Positions 8,745 through 15,927 of a stretch of DNA of 37,733 bases are shown here, in pieces. The position numbers and the translations under genes are program-made. This DNA is from CAITQP01 sp964533145 (GTDB taxonomy: Bacteria; Patescibacteriota; Minisyncoccia; Phycocordibacterales; UBA9973): NCBI GenBank assembly GCA_964533145.1, contig CAZHLG010000005.1, positions 1 to 37,733 of the forward strand. The letters are read 5' to 3'. Within the stretch, counting starts at the first letter, position 1; every line of letters begins with the position of its first letter. The notes beneath the pieces are model-generated. The model was not told the DNA's origin and did no database searches. It saw nothing but the letters and a program-made list of their open reading frames with translations.

Positions 8745-9026
8745 TTAATCAGAGGAAAACTCTAAGTGAATTTCATCGAACGGATTCAGTGTTTCTTTTT
8801 TGTCGAGAAGCATTCCCGCGGTTTTGAGTTTCTGATCAAACGAGCTGCCGAGCATTCCGGCCAGGGTGGCTATTTTTGACCGAACTACACTGAGCTTGTT
8901 TGCGTTGAAGGCCGCTGCCAGTTCTTCCAGGATCTTCGCATGGTCCATTTTGCTCAGCAGCTCTTGTTTCAACGGTCCTTCGACCTGCGATTCCTCGATG
9001 ACTTTAGTAAATTCTGCGGTTCTCAT
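8745..9026 (-). CDS. Small hypothetical protein
   Basis: The 93-residue acidic, helical protein (KMDHAKILEELAAAFNANK, VVRSKIATLAGMLG) has no recognised domain, signal peptide or membrane segment. The region is less GC-rich than its surroundings. It is supported by a well-formed promoter upstream (9063-9090, minus strand), a catATG start context shared with other genes here, and the bidirectional terminator after its stop. Confidence 0.65.
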   Translation of the reverse strand: MRTAEFTKVIEESQVEGPLKQELLSKMDHAKILEELAAAFNANKLSVVRSKIATLAGMLGSSFDQKLKTAGMLLDKKETLNPFDEIHLEFSSD

Positions 9027-9062
9027 ATGTATTTTTTAAGTAAGGAAATATAACTGCATCAT

Positions 9063-9090
9063 ATTTTATAATATTTTTTCATAAAGTCAA
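9063..9090 (-). promoter_or_regulatory. Promoter for the small minus-strand gene
   Basis: On the minus strand TTGACT (9085-9090) and TAAAAT (9063-9068) are spaced by 16 bp inside a very AT-rich stretch. The predicted start is near 9056, giving about 30 nt of leader. Confidence 0.6.
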
Positions 9091-9123
9091 TCTGTTGGAT
9101 CGCAAGTATATTCTCCTTTTCGT

Positions 9124-9145
9124 CCTCTGCGCAGAGGTGTATGAT
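9124..9145 (+). promoter_or_regulatory. Near-leaderless promoter with adjacent palindrome
   Basis: TATGAT (9140-9145) lies 8 nt before the ATG at 9154. The perfect 14-bp palindrome CCTCTGCGCAGAGG (9124-9137) abuts it on the upstream side, as in the promoter at 4040-4064 but with a different sequence. Confidence 0.5.
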
Positions 9146-9153
9146 GGGCCCAT

Positions 9154-10167
9154 ATGGACCGCGAAAAACTCATCGTCATCAGTCCCCGCAGCGTATGGAG
9201 CGTGGTGCTTATCGGCGTGCTGGTGTACGGCCTCTATTACATCCGCGATCTGGTATATGTGATCCTGACCTCGATCGTGCTGGCCTCGTTCGTTGAGTTC
9301 GGCGTCAAGAAGCTCACGGCCCGCCGGGTGGGGAGGACGCTGGCCGTCATTCTGATCTATTTCTGCACGCTGGCGCTGTTCGGTCTCTTCCTGTATTTTT
9401 TTGTGCCGGTGTTCCTTTCTCAGATGAGCCAGTTTTACGGCTTCATCCATGAGTACCTTCCGGCTGCATCATCAGCCGGGGCTCCTGTCGGAACGGCGGC
9501 GCCGTTCGCCGATGTCCTTGCCAAGTTCGAGATCCTTGCGTCCGGCGCCGGTTCGAGCGTGCTCAAGAGCGCAAGCCTGATTTTCGGCGGCATTTTCAAC
9601 ATGGTGCTGCTTGTCGTCATTTCGTTCTATCTCTCGATCGCCAAGAACGGCGTGGAAAATTTTCTGCGCATCGTCACGCCGGACGCGCAGGAAGAATATG
9701 TCGTCGGTCTCTGGAAGCGCACCGAACACAAGATCGGCCTTTGGTTCCAGGGACAGCTTCTGCTTGGCGTGCTTGTCGGCGTGCTGATCTACCTCGGGCT
9801 ACTGTTGTTCCGTGTCGACTACTCGCTGCTGCTTGCCATCGCGGCGGCCATCCTCGAGCTCATTCCGTTCGGCATCATTCTTGCCGCTGTTCCCGCCATA
9901 GCCTCGGGCTACGCGACGGGCGGAGGCACGACGGCCCTCGAGGTCACGGGCTGGTATGTCATCGTTCAGCAATTCGAGGCCAATCTCATCCAGCCGCTCA
10001 TCGTGAAGAAAGTCGTCGGCATCTCCTCGCTCGTCGTGATCATCTCGCTGCTCGTCGGGCTCAAGATCGCCGGCGTTTGGGGAGTGCTGCTCTCCATCCC
10101 CATGGCCGTCCTGCTCATGGAATTCCTGGACGACCTCGACAAAAAGAAAAAAGCGGCTAGTGTGTAA
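9154..10167 (+). CDS. AI-2E family transporter (YdiK/TqsA-type permease)
   Basis: This 337-residue integral membrane protein has about eight hydrophobic segments and the layout of the AI-2E family. An N-terminal pair of helices is followed by a polar loop, then a long central helix (FGGIFNMVLLVVISFYLSIA), and the conserved end with WFQGQLLLGVLVGVLIYLGL, EFEANLIQPLIVKK-like QQFEANLIQP, and GVWGVLLSIPMAVLLMEFLDD. Members include autoinducer-2 exporters and sodium/proton antiporters, so the substrate cannot be told. The first gene of a unit with metG and tatD; the gap to metG is 3 nt. Confidence 0.88.
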   Translation: MDREKLIVISPRSVWSVVLIGVLVYGLYYIRDLVYVILTSIVLASFVEFGVKKLTARRVGRTLAVILIYFCTLALFGLFLYFFVPVFLSQMSQFYGFIHEYLPAASSAGAPVGTAAPFADVLAKFEILASGAGSSVLKSASLIFGGIFNMVLLVVISFYLSIAKNGVENFLRIVTPDAQEEYVVGLWKRTEHKIGLWFQGQLLLGVLVGVLIYLGLLLFRVDYSLLLAIAAAILELIPFGIILAAVPAIASGYATGGGTTALEVTGWYVIVQQFEANLIQPLIVKKVVGISSLVVIISLLVGLKIAGVWGVLLSIPMAVLLMEFLDDLDKKKKAASV

Positions 10168-10170
10168 TAT

Positions 10171-11631
10171 ATGCAACAGAAACCCTTTTATCTGACCACG
10201 ACGCTCCCGTACGTGAACGCCGATCTCCATATGGGCCACGCACTTGAATTCGTGCGGGCGGATATCGTCGCGCGCTACAAGCAGCTCGTGGGTTTCGATG
10301 TGTTTTTCAACACAGGCACGGACGAGCACGGCATGAAGATCTACGAGAAAGCCGTGGCTGGCGGTCTGTCGCCGCAGGCGTTCGTCGATCAGAGTTTTGA
10401 GCGTTTCCGCGAGTCGGTCAAGATCTTCGGCCTCGACGAGCGCATTCTGCACTACGCCCGGACGACGTCGCCGTCGCATGAGGCCGCTGCCCAGGAGTTC
10501 TGGCGCCGCTGCGACCAGAACGGATATATCTACAAGAAGAACTATCAGGCCAAGTATTGCGTCGGCTGCGAAGAGGTCAAGACCGATTCGGACCTTGTGA
10601 GCGGGGAATGCCCCGTGCATCCGGGACGCGCTCTTGAGACTATCGAGGAAGAGAATTATTTTTTCAAATACTCGGCATTCGGCGAGAAGCTCAAGGAACT
10701 GTACGCTGCACGGCCGGATTTTGTCGTGCCGGATTTCCGCTTCAATGAGATCAAGGCATTCGTCGAGCGAGGTCTCGAGGATTTTTCCATTTCCCGTCTC
10801 AAGGACAAGATGCCGTGGGGCATTCCCGTGCCGGGGGACGACAAGCACGTGATGTACGTGTGGTTCGACGCGCTCACCAATTACATCTCCACGCTCGGCT
10901 GGCCGGACGAGACGAGTGTCTCCGGCGGTGATTTCGCGAAGTATTGGATCGGCGGCACACCCACGCAGTATTGCGGCAAGGACAACCTGCGCTTTCAGAG
11001 CGCGATGTGGCAGGCCATGCTCATGGCGGCCGGCGTTCCCAATTCGCACCAAATCGTCATCAACGGCTTCATCACGGCCGAAGGCGGGGTGAAGATGAGT
11101 AAGACGCTCGGCAATGTCGTCGACCCGAAGGACATCGTGGCTGAGTACGGCACGGACGCGCTGCGGTATTTCCTTGCGTCGTCGATCAGCAATTTCGAGG
11201 ACAGCCCCTTCACGGCCGAGCGTTTCAAAGATGTGTACAATGCCAAGCTCGCCAACGGCATCGGCAACCTCACAAGCCGCATCATGAAGATGGCGACGAC
11301 GCATATTCCTGAGGCTGTCGTCACGCCGGACAAGCAGGTGGAACTTCCCATGGAATACATCGAAGCATTCTTTGCTTTCAATATTCAGGCCGCTGCGGCG
11401 CATATCGAATCGCGCATTGTCGACATGGACCAGCGGATCCAGAAGACTGAGCCGTTCAAACTCGTGAAAACCGACAAGGATGCCGCAGTCGCCATAATCA
11501 GAGATCTTGTGAAGGAGCTGTATGTAGTGGGGAAACTGCTCGAGCCTCTAGTGCCTGAGACCAGCGCAAAGATCAGGGAGAGCGTCCTCGCGCACGCCAT
11601 GCCTGCTCCGCTCTTTGCACGCAAAGATTAG
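10171..11631 (+). CDS. metG: Methionyl-tRNA synthetase
   Basis: This enzyme charges initiator and elongator tRNA-Met. The 486-residue chain has the class I HIGH motif as HMGH (residues 20-23), a zinc knuckle (CVGC followed by CPVH), the FNTGTDEHG motif, and KMSKT (from about residue 308) before LGNVVDP. The C-terminal anticodon domain is present (YIEAFFAFNIQAA). The EMAP-II-like tRNA-binding extension is absent, as in the short bacterial forms. It lies between the AI-2E-type permease and tatD with gaps of 3 and 2 nt, so the three are one operon. Confidence 0.96.
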   Translation: MQQKPFYLTTTLPYVNADLHMGHALEFVRADIVARYKQLVGFDVFFNTGTDEHGMKIYEKAVAGGLSPQAFVDQSFERFRESVKIFGLDERILHYARTTSPSHEAAAQEFWRRCDQNGYIYKKNYQAKYCVGCEEVKTDSDLVSGECPVHPGRALETIEEENYFFKYSAFGEKLKELYAARPDFVVPDFRFNEIKAFVERGLEDFSISRLKDKMPWGIPVPGDDKHVMYVWFDALTNYISTLGWPDETSVSGGDFAKYWIGGTPTQYCGKDNLRFQSAMWQAMLMAAGVPNSHQIVINGFITAEGGVKMSKTLGNVVDPKDIVAEYGTDALRYFLASSISNFEDSPFTAERFKDVYNAKLANGIGNLTSRIMKMATTHIPEAVVTPDKQVELPMEYIEAFFAFNIQAAAAHIESRIVDMDQRIQKTEPFKLVKTDKDAAVAIIRDLVKELYVVGKLLEPLVPETSAKIRESVLAHAMPAPLFARKD

Positions 11632-11633
11632 CC

Positions 11634-12464
11634 ATGGACCCGAAGTACATCGACGTGCATGCGCACGCGCAGTTCACCGCATACGACGAAGACCGCGACG
11701 AGGTGATCCGCCGCGCGCTTGCGGAAGGCGTGCACATGATGAACGTCGGCACGCAGCGCGACACATCGCGCGCCGCGGTCGAGCTCGCGGAGAAATACGA
11801 CGGCGTGTATGCGGCGGTGGCCCTGCATCCGGTGCACACATCCGCTTCGTTTCATGACCAGAAAGAGCTCGGCGAGGAGGGGAAGGCTTTCACCAGCCGC
11901 GGCGAGGAATTCGATCCGGCTGTCTACGAGGAACTCGCCCGTCATCCGAAGACCCTGGCAATCGGCGAGTGCGGCCTTGACTATTACCGTCTCGAGGAGG
12001 ACACGATCGAGCGACAGACGCGCGTCTTCATCCAGCATATCGAGCTTGCCAACAAGGTCGGCAAACCGCTCATGCTCCATATCCGAAGCGGTTCCGGCAG
12101 GAGCGCCTACAGAGATGCGGCCGAGATTTTGCGCGCGCATGCCAAGGTCAAGGGCGACGTGCACTTCTTCGCCGGCACGTGGGAGGAGGCGCAGCTTTTC
12201 CTCGATCTCGGATTCACGCTCTCGTTCACCGGCGTGCTGACTTTCACGCACGACTACGACGAAGTGGTTCGCAACACGCCGCTCGACATGCTCATGGCCG
12301 AGACCGACTGCCCGTACATTACGCCCGTGCCGCACCGAGGAAAGCGCAATGAGCCGCTCCACGTGCGCGAAGTATACAAGGCCATCGCGCGCATCAAGGA
12401 ACTCGACGAAGAGACCGTCCGCGCGCAGCTGGCGGCGAATGCTAAGCGGGTGTTCGGAATGTAA
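11634..12464 (+). CDS. tatD: TatD-family metal-dependent DNase
   Basis: The protein has 276 residues and a TIM-barrel amidohydrolase fold. Metal ligands are visible: YIDVHAHAQF (H9, H11), the Glu in GECGLDYYR, the His in LMLHIRSG, the next His in DVHFFAGTW (a variant of the usual HCFSG), and the Asp of AETDCPYITP. TatD proteins act as 3'-5' exonucleases in DNA repair and quality control. The gene directly follows metG, an arrangement common in bacteria. Confidence 0.93.
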   Translation: MDPKYIDVHAHAQFTAYDEDRDEVIRRALAEGVHMMNVGTQRDTSRAAVELAEKYDGVYAAVALHPVHTSASFHDQKELGEEGKAFTSRGEEFDPAVYEELARHPKTLAIGECGLDYYRLEEDTIERQTRVFIQHIELANKVGKPLMLHIRSGSGRSAYRDAAEILRAHAKVKGDVHFFAGTWEEAQLFLDLGFTLSFTGVLTFTHDYDEVVRNTPLDMLMAETDCPYITPVPHRGKRNEPLHVREVYKAIARIKELDEETVRAQLAANAKRVFGM

Positions 12465-12473
12465 AGTCCTGTG

Positions 12474-12503
12474 TTACTGTGGTTTGTCAAAAACAGCTAT
12501 ATA
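12474..12503 (+). promoter_or_regulatory. Possible promoter of rpsF-ssb-rpsR
   Basis: TTACTG (12474-12479) and TATATA (12498-12503) are 18 bp apart, just after the tatD stop. The match is only moderate. The start would be near 12510, leaving a leader of about 85 nt or more that contains the structured element below. Confidence 0.35.
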
Positions 12504-12520
12504 TGGTAGGGTGTATTCGT

Positions 12521-12568
12521 CTTGTTCGGCGGGGGACTGATACCCCTGCCGCCATGGTCCGAAACAAG
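12521..12568 (+). promoter_or_regulatory. Candidate S6:S18-binding leader RNA
   Basis: An outer stem pairs CTTGTT (12521-12526) with AACAAG (12563-12568). Inside is a hairpin in which GGC-GGGG (12528-12534) pairs with CCCC-T-GCC (12543-12550). The 3' side leaves a long asymmetric bulge containing CCG at 12559-12561. Published rpsF leaders that bind the S6:S18 complex also have a hairpin with an asymmetric bulge carrying a conserved CCG. Position directly before rpsF supports the assignment; it is not proven. Confidence 0.45.
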
Positions 12569-12573
12569 GCACA

Positions 12574-12587
12574 GGCCGGAAACGGCC
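12574..12587 (+). promoter_or_regulatory. GAAA-tetraloop hairpin in the rpsF leader
   Basis: GGCCG pairs with CGGCC around GAAA, 7 nt before the ATG at 12595. A second GNRA hairpin (GCGGC-GCAA-GCCGC, 12604-12617) follows just inside the frame and could be leader if translation starts at 12625 or 12637. Confidence 0.5.
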
Positions 12588-12594
12588 CGTTATT

Positions 12595-13113
12595 ATGAAT
12601 TTCGCGGCGCAAGCCGCACAATGTATGGAAGAAAACATGCAGGCAGAGGTCTCCGACAACGGTATCTACGAAGTCGGTTTTCATCTGTCCCCGAGCATCA
12701 CGGAAGCAGCGCTTCCGGAGGCGTTCGGCAACGTAAAGGAGGCTATTCTCGCCAAGGGCGCGATGGCCATTTCGGAAGAATTTCCGAAGCTTATCCCGCT
12801 CGCATATGTGATGGAAAAGACCATCAACAACAAGATCGAGCGCTTCAAGGAGGGCTGGTTCGGATGGATCAAGATCGAGGCTCCGGCAGACAAGGTCGCC
12901 GCAATCGACGCCATGCTCCGCCTTCGCGACGACGTTATCCGCCACCTCATCGTTTCCACCGTGCGCGAGAATACGATGAGCCAGAAGCGCGGTTTCGGCG
13001 TTCGCCGCCGCTCCCGCGAGGAGGGCGATGTCGCTGGCGCTCCGCAGATGACGAAGGAGCAGATCGACGCCGAAATCGAGGCGCTCGTGGACGAGAAGGA
13101 AGCTGCTGCATAA
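12595..13113 (+). CDS. rpsF: 30S ribosomal protein S6
   Basis: S6 binds S18 and the central domain of 16S rRNA in the small subunit. The S6 fold is recognisable from YEVGFHLSP (first strand), EEFPKLIPLAYVMEK, GWFGWIKIEAP and RDDVIRHLIVSTVRE, in the right order. At 172 residues it is longer than the roughly 130 of E. coli, because of an N-terminal extension and an acidic C-terminal tail (IDAEIEALVDEKE). The start is uncertain: ATG 12595, 12625 and 12637 are all in frame. The later two give a more normal N-terminus and leave a GNRA hairpin in the leader. The gene heads rpsF-ssb-rpsR, the classical bacterial order. Confidence 0.9.
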   Translation: MNFAAQAAQCMEENMQAEVSDNGIYEVGFHLSPSITEAALPEAFGNVKEAILAKGAMAISEEFPKLIPLAYVMEKTINNKIERFKEGWFGWIKIEAPADKVAAIDAMLRLRDDVIRHLIVSTVRENTMSQKRGFGVRRRSREEGDVAGAPQMTKEQIDAEIEALVDEKEAAA

Positions 13114-13148
13114 CGTGCGGTTTCGAGGTCGTTTACACACCTAGCTCC

Positions 13149-13179
13149 GGGCGGCGGGCCGCACAGCGGCCCGCCGCCC
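13149..13179 (+). repeat. Perfect 14-bp inverted repeat between rpsF and ssb
   Basis: GGGCGGCGGGCCGC pairs with its exact complement around the 3-nt loop ACA. There is no T-run after it, so it is not a normal terminator. It sits 10 nt before the ssb start and could be a processing, stability or attenuation signal that sets SSB output relative to the ribosomal proteins. Confidence 0.8.
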
Positions 13180-13189
13180 CAGAAACCAA

Positions 13190-13648
13190 ATGTTCTACAA
13201 CAAAGCCATCATCATCGGCAACGTCACCCGCGACCCTGAGATCAAGGCGCTGCCCTCGGGCGCAAAAGTAGCCTCGCTCGGCATCGCGACCAACCGCGTC
13301 TGGAAAGACCAGTCGGGCGCGAAGAAAGAGCAGACCGACTTTCACAACATCGTCGTGTTCGGCCGCCAGGCTGAGATCGTCGGCCAGTACATCCGGAAGG
13401 GCAGCATGCTCATGGTGGAAGGCCGCATCCAGACCCGCAGTTGGGACAACGCCGAAGGCAAGAAGCAGTACCGCACGGAGATCGTCGCCGACCGCGTGCA
13501 GTTCGGCCCGAAGGGCGGCGCCCAGCAGGGCGGAGGCACGTTCCGCGGCGCGGACGATGCGCAGGACGCAGGCCCGGCCGCTCCGAAGGATGCCGAGACC
13601 ATCGACTATCCGGACGACGACATCAACGCAGAAGACATTCCGTTCTAA
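13190..13648 (+). CDS. ssb: Single-stranded DNA-binding protein
   Basis: SSB coats single-stranded DNA in replication and repair. The 152-residue protein has the OB-fold signature: NKAIIIGNVTRDPEI, then VASLGIATNRVW, FHNIVVFGRQAE, and GSMLMVEGRIQTRSW. A Gly/Gln/Ala-rich disordered linker follows. The C-terminal tip DINAEDIPF is the classical acidic partner-binding tail. It lies between rpsF and rpsR as in many bacteria. The start ATG has no Shine-Dalgarno sequence and is preceded by a very stable hairpin. Confidence 0.97.
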   Translation: MFYNKAIIIGNVTRDPEIKALPSGAKVASLGIATNRVWKDQSGAKKEQTDFHNIVVFGRQAEIVGQYIRKGSMLMVEGRIQTRSWDNAEGKKQYRTEIVADRVQFGPKGGAQQGGGTFRGADDAQDAGPAAPKDAETIDYPDDDINAEDIPF

Positions 13649-13671
13649 ATTAGCAGCAAGCACACACTGAT

Positions 13672-13872
13672 ATGAAGCAAGACTTTTTCTCTTCGAACAA
13701 CATCAAGCACGTGGACTATAAGGACACGGAGGTGCTCAAGAAGTTCCTCGGCCCGACGGCCAAGATCCTCTCGCGCCGCCGCACCGGCCTTTCGGCCGGC
13801 AATCAGCGCAAAGTGGCCCTCGCGGTCAAGCGCGCCCGGTTCATGGGACTTATCCCGTACGTGGCCAAGTAG
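13672..13872 (+). CDS. rpsR: 30S ribosomal protein S18
   Basis: S18 forms a heterodimer with S6 in the platform of the small subunit. The 66-residue protein has the family core DYKDTEVLKKFLGPTAKIL, RRRTGLSAGNQRKVALAVKRAR and the end FMGLIPYVAK. There is no zinc-binding cysteine set, so it is the cysteine-free form. It is the last gene of the rpsF-ssb-rpsR unit and is followed by a strong terminator. Confidence 0.97.
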   Translation: MKQDFFSSNNIKHVDYKDTEVLKKFLGPTAKILSRRRTGLSAGNQRKVALAVKRARFMGLIPYVAK

Positions 13873-13886
13873 GCGACAGTGCCTTT

Positions 13887-13921
13887 CAGAAAAAGCCCGG
13901 CAATAGGCCGGGCTTTTTCTG
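13887..13921 (+). terminator. Terminator of the rpsF-ssb-rpsR operon
   Basis: A 15-bp perfect stem (CAGAAAAAGCCCGGC and complement) with a 5-nt loop contains the T-run in its 3' arm. It is symmetric enough to work on both strands. Confidence 0.9.
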
Positions 13922-13925
13922 AGTC

Positions 13926-13953
13926 TGGACAAAGTGACAGAAAAGGCTAAAGT
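13926..13953 (+). promoter_or_regulatory. Promoter for the unknown gene at 13972
   Basis: TGGACA (13926-13931) and TAAAGT (13948-13953) are spaced by 16 bp, predicting a start near 13960 and a leader of about 12 nt. Confidence 0.45.
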
Positions 13954-13971
13954 GTAGGCAAAAATAAGCAT

Positions 13972-14628
13972 ATGGTCACTGAAAATGGAATACTGAGCAT
14001 TCTAAAGGATGATTACCCGATCGATCCTTCCGGCACGACCGCTGCGGACAGGCTTGCCAGAGAAATCGGCATTACCGGTTCAGACCGTGAGGCGTACCAA
14101 GATGCAATGACAAAGCTGTTCCCTTCGTTGCGGAACGCAGATTGGTCGCTTTTCGTGAAGTTCCTTTCTTTCGCGGAGAGTGCGAGGTTCGACAGATCAT
14201 TTTATGCGGCGTTCGCGTCGTTCATCAAGAATGATTTTCCTGAGCAGGGAGGTCCGGGCTTTGTTGTAACGATACCCAAGACAGCGAATCGCTGCAGGTG
14301 CATCGGGTGTATCGCGGAGAAATTCCCCGATCTGTTCGAATATCAATGGATCAAGGATACGAGCATGATCGCACGCGATCAGTATCCGCAGAGTTTTTTG
14401 GCCTGCATGGTGGTCTATGCTCCGGACGAAGCGCTTGATTTCGTCGCTGATATTCTGATGCCGCAAAAGCCGGCACAGCGGCGTACGATCGTGTCCAACT
14501 TGCTTTTTTCGTTCAGCAAGAAGTTCCAAAGCGAAAAGATCAGGCCGTACCTCGCTTTGTGGGGCGAGATGCTCTCGAGGGAAGACCTGAAAGATTACCA
14601 AACGCTGTGCGATCATTTTTTCGCATAG
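13972..14628 (+). CDS. Hypothetical protein with a CxCxxC cysteine cluster
   Basis: I do not recognise this 218-residue, probably cytoplasmic protein. It is predicted to be mainly helical, with many aromatic residues. A cysteine cluster RCRCIGC near residue 105 is followed by an aromatic helix (FPDLFEYQWIKD). The C-terminal half looks like tandem helical hairpins (SFLACMVVYAPDEALDFV, RRTIVSNLLFSFSKKFQ). Codon use is less biased than in the ribosomal genes. It is a single-gene unit with its own promoter and terminators on both sides. The cysteines could bind a metal, but this is inference. Confidence 0.75.
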   Translation: MVTENGILSILKDDYPIDPSGTTAADRLAREIGITGSDREAYQDAMTKLFPSLRNADWSLFVKFLSFAESARFDRSFYAAFASFIKNDFPEQGGPGFVVTIPKTANRCRCIGCIAEKFPDLFEYQWIKDTSMIARDQYPQSFLACMVVYAPDEALDFVADILMPQKPAQRRTIVSNLLFSFSKKFQSEKIRPYLALWGEMLSREDLKDYQTLCDHFFA

Positions 14629-14629
14629 C

Positions 14630-14658
14630 AAAAGCCCGGCAGTCGCTGCCGGGCTTTT
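14630..14658 (+). terminator. Bidirectional terminator between the unknown gene and efp
   Basis: AAAAGCCCGGCAG pairs with CTGCCGGGCTTTT around TCG. A-run and T-run flank the stem on each side, so it can end both convergent genes. Confidence 0.9.
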
Positions 14659-14675
14659 ATCGTGCCTAGAAGAAT

Positions 14676-15257
14676 TTACGCGCGCTCCACGTATTCGCCG
14701 GTCTCCGTGTTCACGACGATCTTGTCGCCGGTGTTCACGAAGAGCGGGGCGTTGATGACGGCGCCCGAGTCGAGCGTGACCTGCTTGGAGCCGCCGGTAC
14801 GGGTGTCGCCCTTGATGGCGGGCGGCGCCTCCTTGACCTCGAAGGTCATCTTGATCGGCAGCTGCACGCCGATGGTCTCTTCTTCGTCATCGTCGTTGGT
14901 CCAGATGAGCGAGGTGACGAGCTCGTTCGGGCGGAGGAACTTGATCTTATCGCCGATGAGCGACTCGGCGAGCTGGAAGCGCTTGCCGGCGTCCTTCGGG
15001 TCGCAGAACCAGAATTCGCCGCGGTTGGCGAAGAGGAACTTGGCCTCGCGCTTCTGGAGGTCCGCCTCGTCGGCCGAATCGGAGACATGGAAGACCTCGT
15101 TGTAGGCCTTGCCGCTCTTCAGGGAGCGCAGCTTGACCGCGTTCTGCGGCTTGCGCTGCTGCGTGCGGGCAACGTGCGAGTCGAGCACGACGCACGGCTC
15201 GCCGTTATGGATAATGATCTTTCCTTCGCGGATTTCGTTGTATTCGAGGAGTGCCAT
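14676..15257 (-). CDS. efp: Elongation factor P with a non-canonical tip loop
   Basis: EF-P binds near the ribosomal E site and rescues ribosomes stalled at proline stretches. The 193-residue protein has the KOW-like N-domain (EIREGKIIIHNGEPCVVLDSH), then RSLKSGKAYNEVF, the OB domain II (FWFCDPKDAGKRFQL, IGVQLPIKMTFEV) and domain III ending in GAVINAPLFVNTGDKIVVNT. The start is the ATG at 15257, which gives the standard MALLEYNEIR; a TTG 9 nt upstream is unlikely. The loop that normally reads PGKG, with the modified Lys34, here reads RTQQRKP with Gln at residue 34 and Arg35-Lys36 next to it. The usual Lys34 modification therefore cannot occur. Confidence 0.94.
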   Translation of the reverse strand: MALLEYNEIREGKIIIHNGEPCVVLDSHVARTQQRKPQNAVKLRSLKSGKAYNEVFHVSDSADEADLQKREAKFLFANRGEFWFCDPKDAGKRFQLAESLIGDKIKFLRPNELVTSLIWTNDDDEEETIGVQLPIKMTFEVKEAPPAIKGDTRTGGSKQVTLDSGAVINAPLFVNTGDKIVVNTETGEYVERA

Positions 15258-15302
15258 ACGAAACAAAAAGGCCCATCGGCCGGTAACTGCTAAGATGTAC
15301 CG

Positions 15303-15331
15303 ATTCTAGCCCAAACCACGGGGGTTATCAA
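15303..15331 (-). promoter_or_regulatory. Promoter of efp
   Basis: On the minus strand TTGATA (15326-15331) and TAGAAT (15303-15308) are separated by exactly 17 bp. The predicted start is near 15296, giving a leader of about 39 nt. The -35 is only 7 bp from the -35 of the divergent promoter at 15339. Confidence 0.65.
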
Positions 15332-15338
15332 GCGCGTA

Positions 15339-15366
15339 TTGACGCCTGTCCCGTTGGGTATATAGT
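15339..15366 (+). promoter_or_regulatory. Promoter for the unknown gene at 15390
   Basis: TTGACG (15339-15344) and TATAGT (15361-15366) are 16 bp apart. The predicted start is near 15373, about 17 nt before the ATG. It lies back to back with the efp promoter. Confidence 0.65.
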
Positions 15367-15389
15367 AAGCCTAACTAAATATCCTTTGT

Positions 15390-15869
15390 ATGGTCAATAT
15401 GAACAGCGGCATCAAGCACCGCATGAGTTATCTGTTCCTGCCGTATTTGCTTCAAAAATACGGTGTCCGCGTACCCTCCAGGGAGGCATACGAACATCAG
15501 AGGACTCGCATCACGGAGCACCTCAGGCAGCAGAAGCCGCGGATCAACTCCGTGATCGTCGATAGTTTCCTTCGGGTGATCTACACCAAGGTGCTCGATT
15601 GCGCGTACGGCAAGGTCCATGGCGTCTTTTTCCCGCATGACAAAGGAGCGAACACTGGCGCGATCGCCCATGCGTTTCTCTTGCTCCATCTTGCGGATTG
15701 CGACCTGGTCGAGCTTCCAGCGCTGCTTTCTGAATTCGAAGAGTTTGCCGAGTCGCCGTTCGGAAAGGCGTCTCTGAACGGAGAGCTCAAACACATGAAA
15801 GACTATGTGAATGCAATCATTTCCGAAGCGTATCTTTCTGCCCGTCTGCTCGAAGTGTTCGAGCAATGA
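15390..15869 (+). CDS. Hypothetical protein
   Basis: The 159-residue protein is not recognised. It is mostly helical, without a signal peptide or a clear membrane segment. Visible blocks include HRMSYLFLPYLLQKYGV, VIYTKVLDCAYGKVHG, and FFPHDKGANTGAIAHAF, where the His/Asp-containing turn might be functional. An acidic helix follows (LLSEFEEFAESPF). A second in-frame ATG lies 9 nt after the first. A clear promoter before it and a terminator after it mark it as a single-gene unit. It ends in TGA, which confirms that TGA is a stop codon here. Confidence 0.75.
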   Translation: MVNMNSGIKHRMSYLFLPYLLQKYGVRVPSREAYEHQRTRITEHLRQQKPRINSVIVDSFLRVIYTKVLDCAYGKVHGVFFPHDKGANTGAIAHAFLLLHLADCDLVELPALLSEFEEFAESPFGKASLNGELKHMKDYVNAIISEAYLSARLLEVFEQ

Positions 15870-15884
15870 CATGCATGCTCAAAC

Positions 15885-15916
15885 AAAAATGCCCCGCACG
15901 AAGCGGGGCATTTTTT
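15885..15916 (+). terminator. Bidirectional terminator between the unknown gene and recA
   Basis: AAAAATGCCCCGC pairs with GCGGGGCATTTTT around ACGAA. It ends the plus-strand gene and also lies just after the recA stop on the minus strand. Confidence 0.9.
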
Positions 15917-15927
15917 GGGAGCCGGGG

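Noticed and set aside
9799..11403. 534-codon minus-strand frame over metG
   Set aside because: It lies antisense to a clear synthetase, has a His/Arg/Asp-rich composition typical of GC-rich antisense frames, and has no promoter.
12522..13271. 249-codon frame overlapping rpsF and ssb
   Set aside because: Out-of-frame shadow rich in Arg, Gly and Ser; rpsF and ssb are unmistakable.
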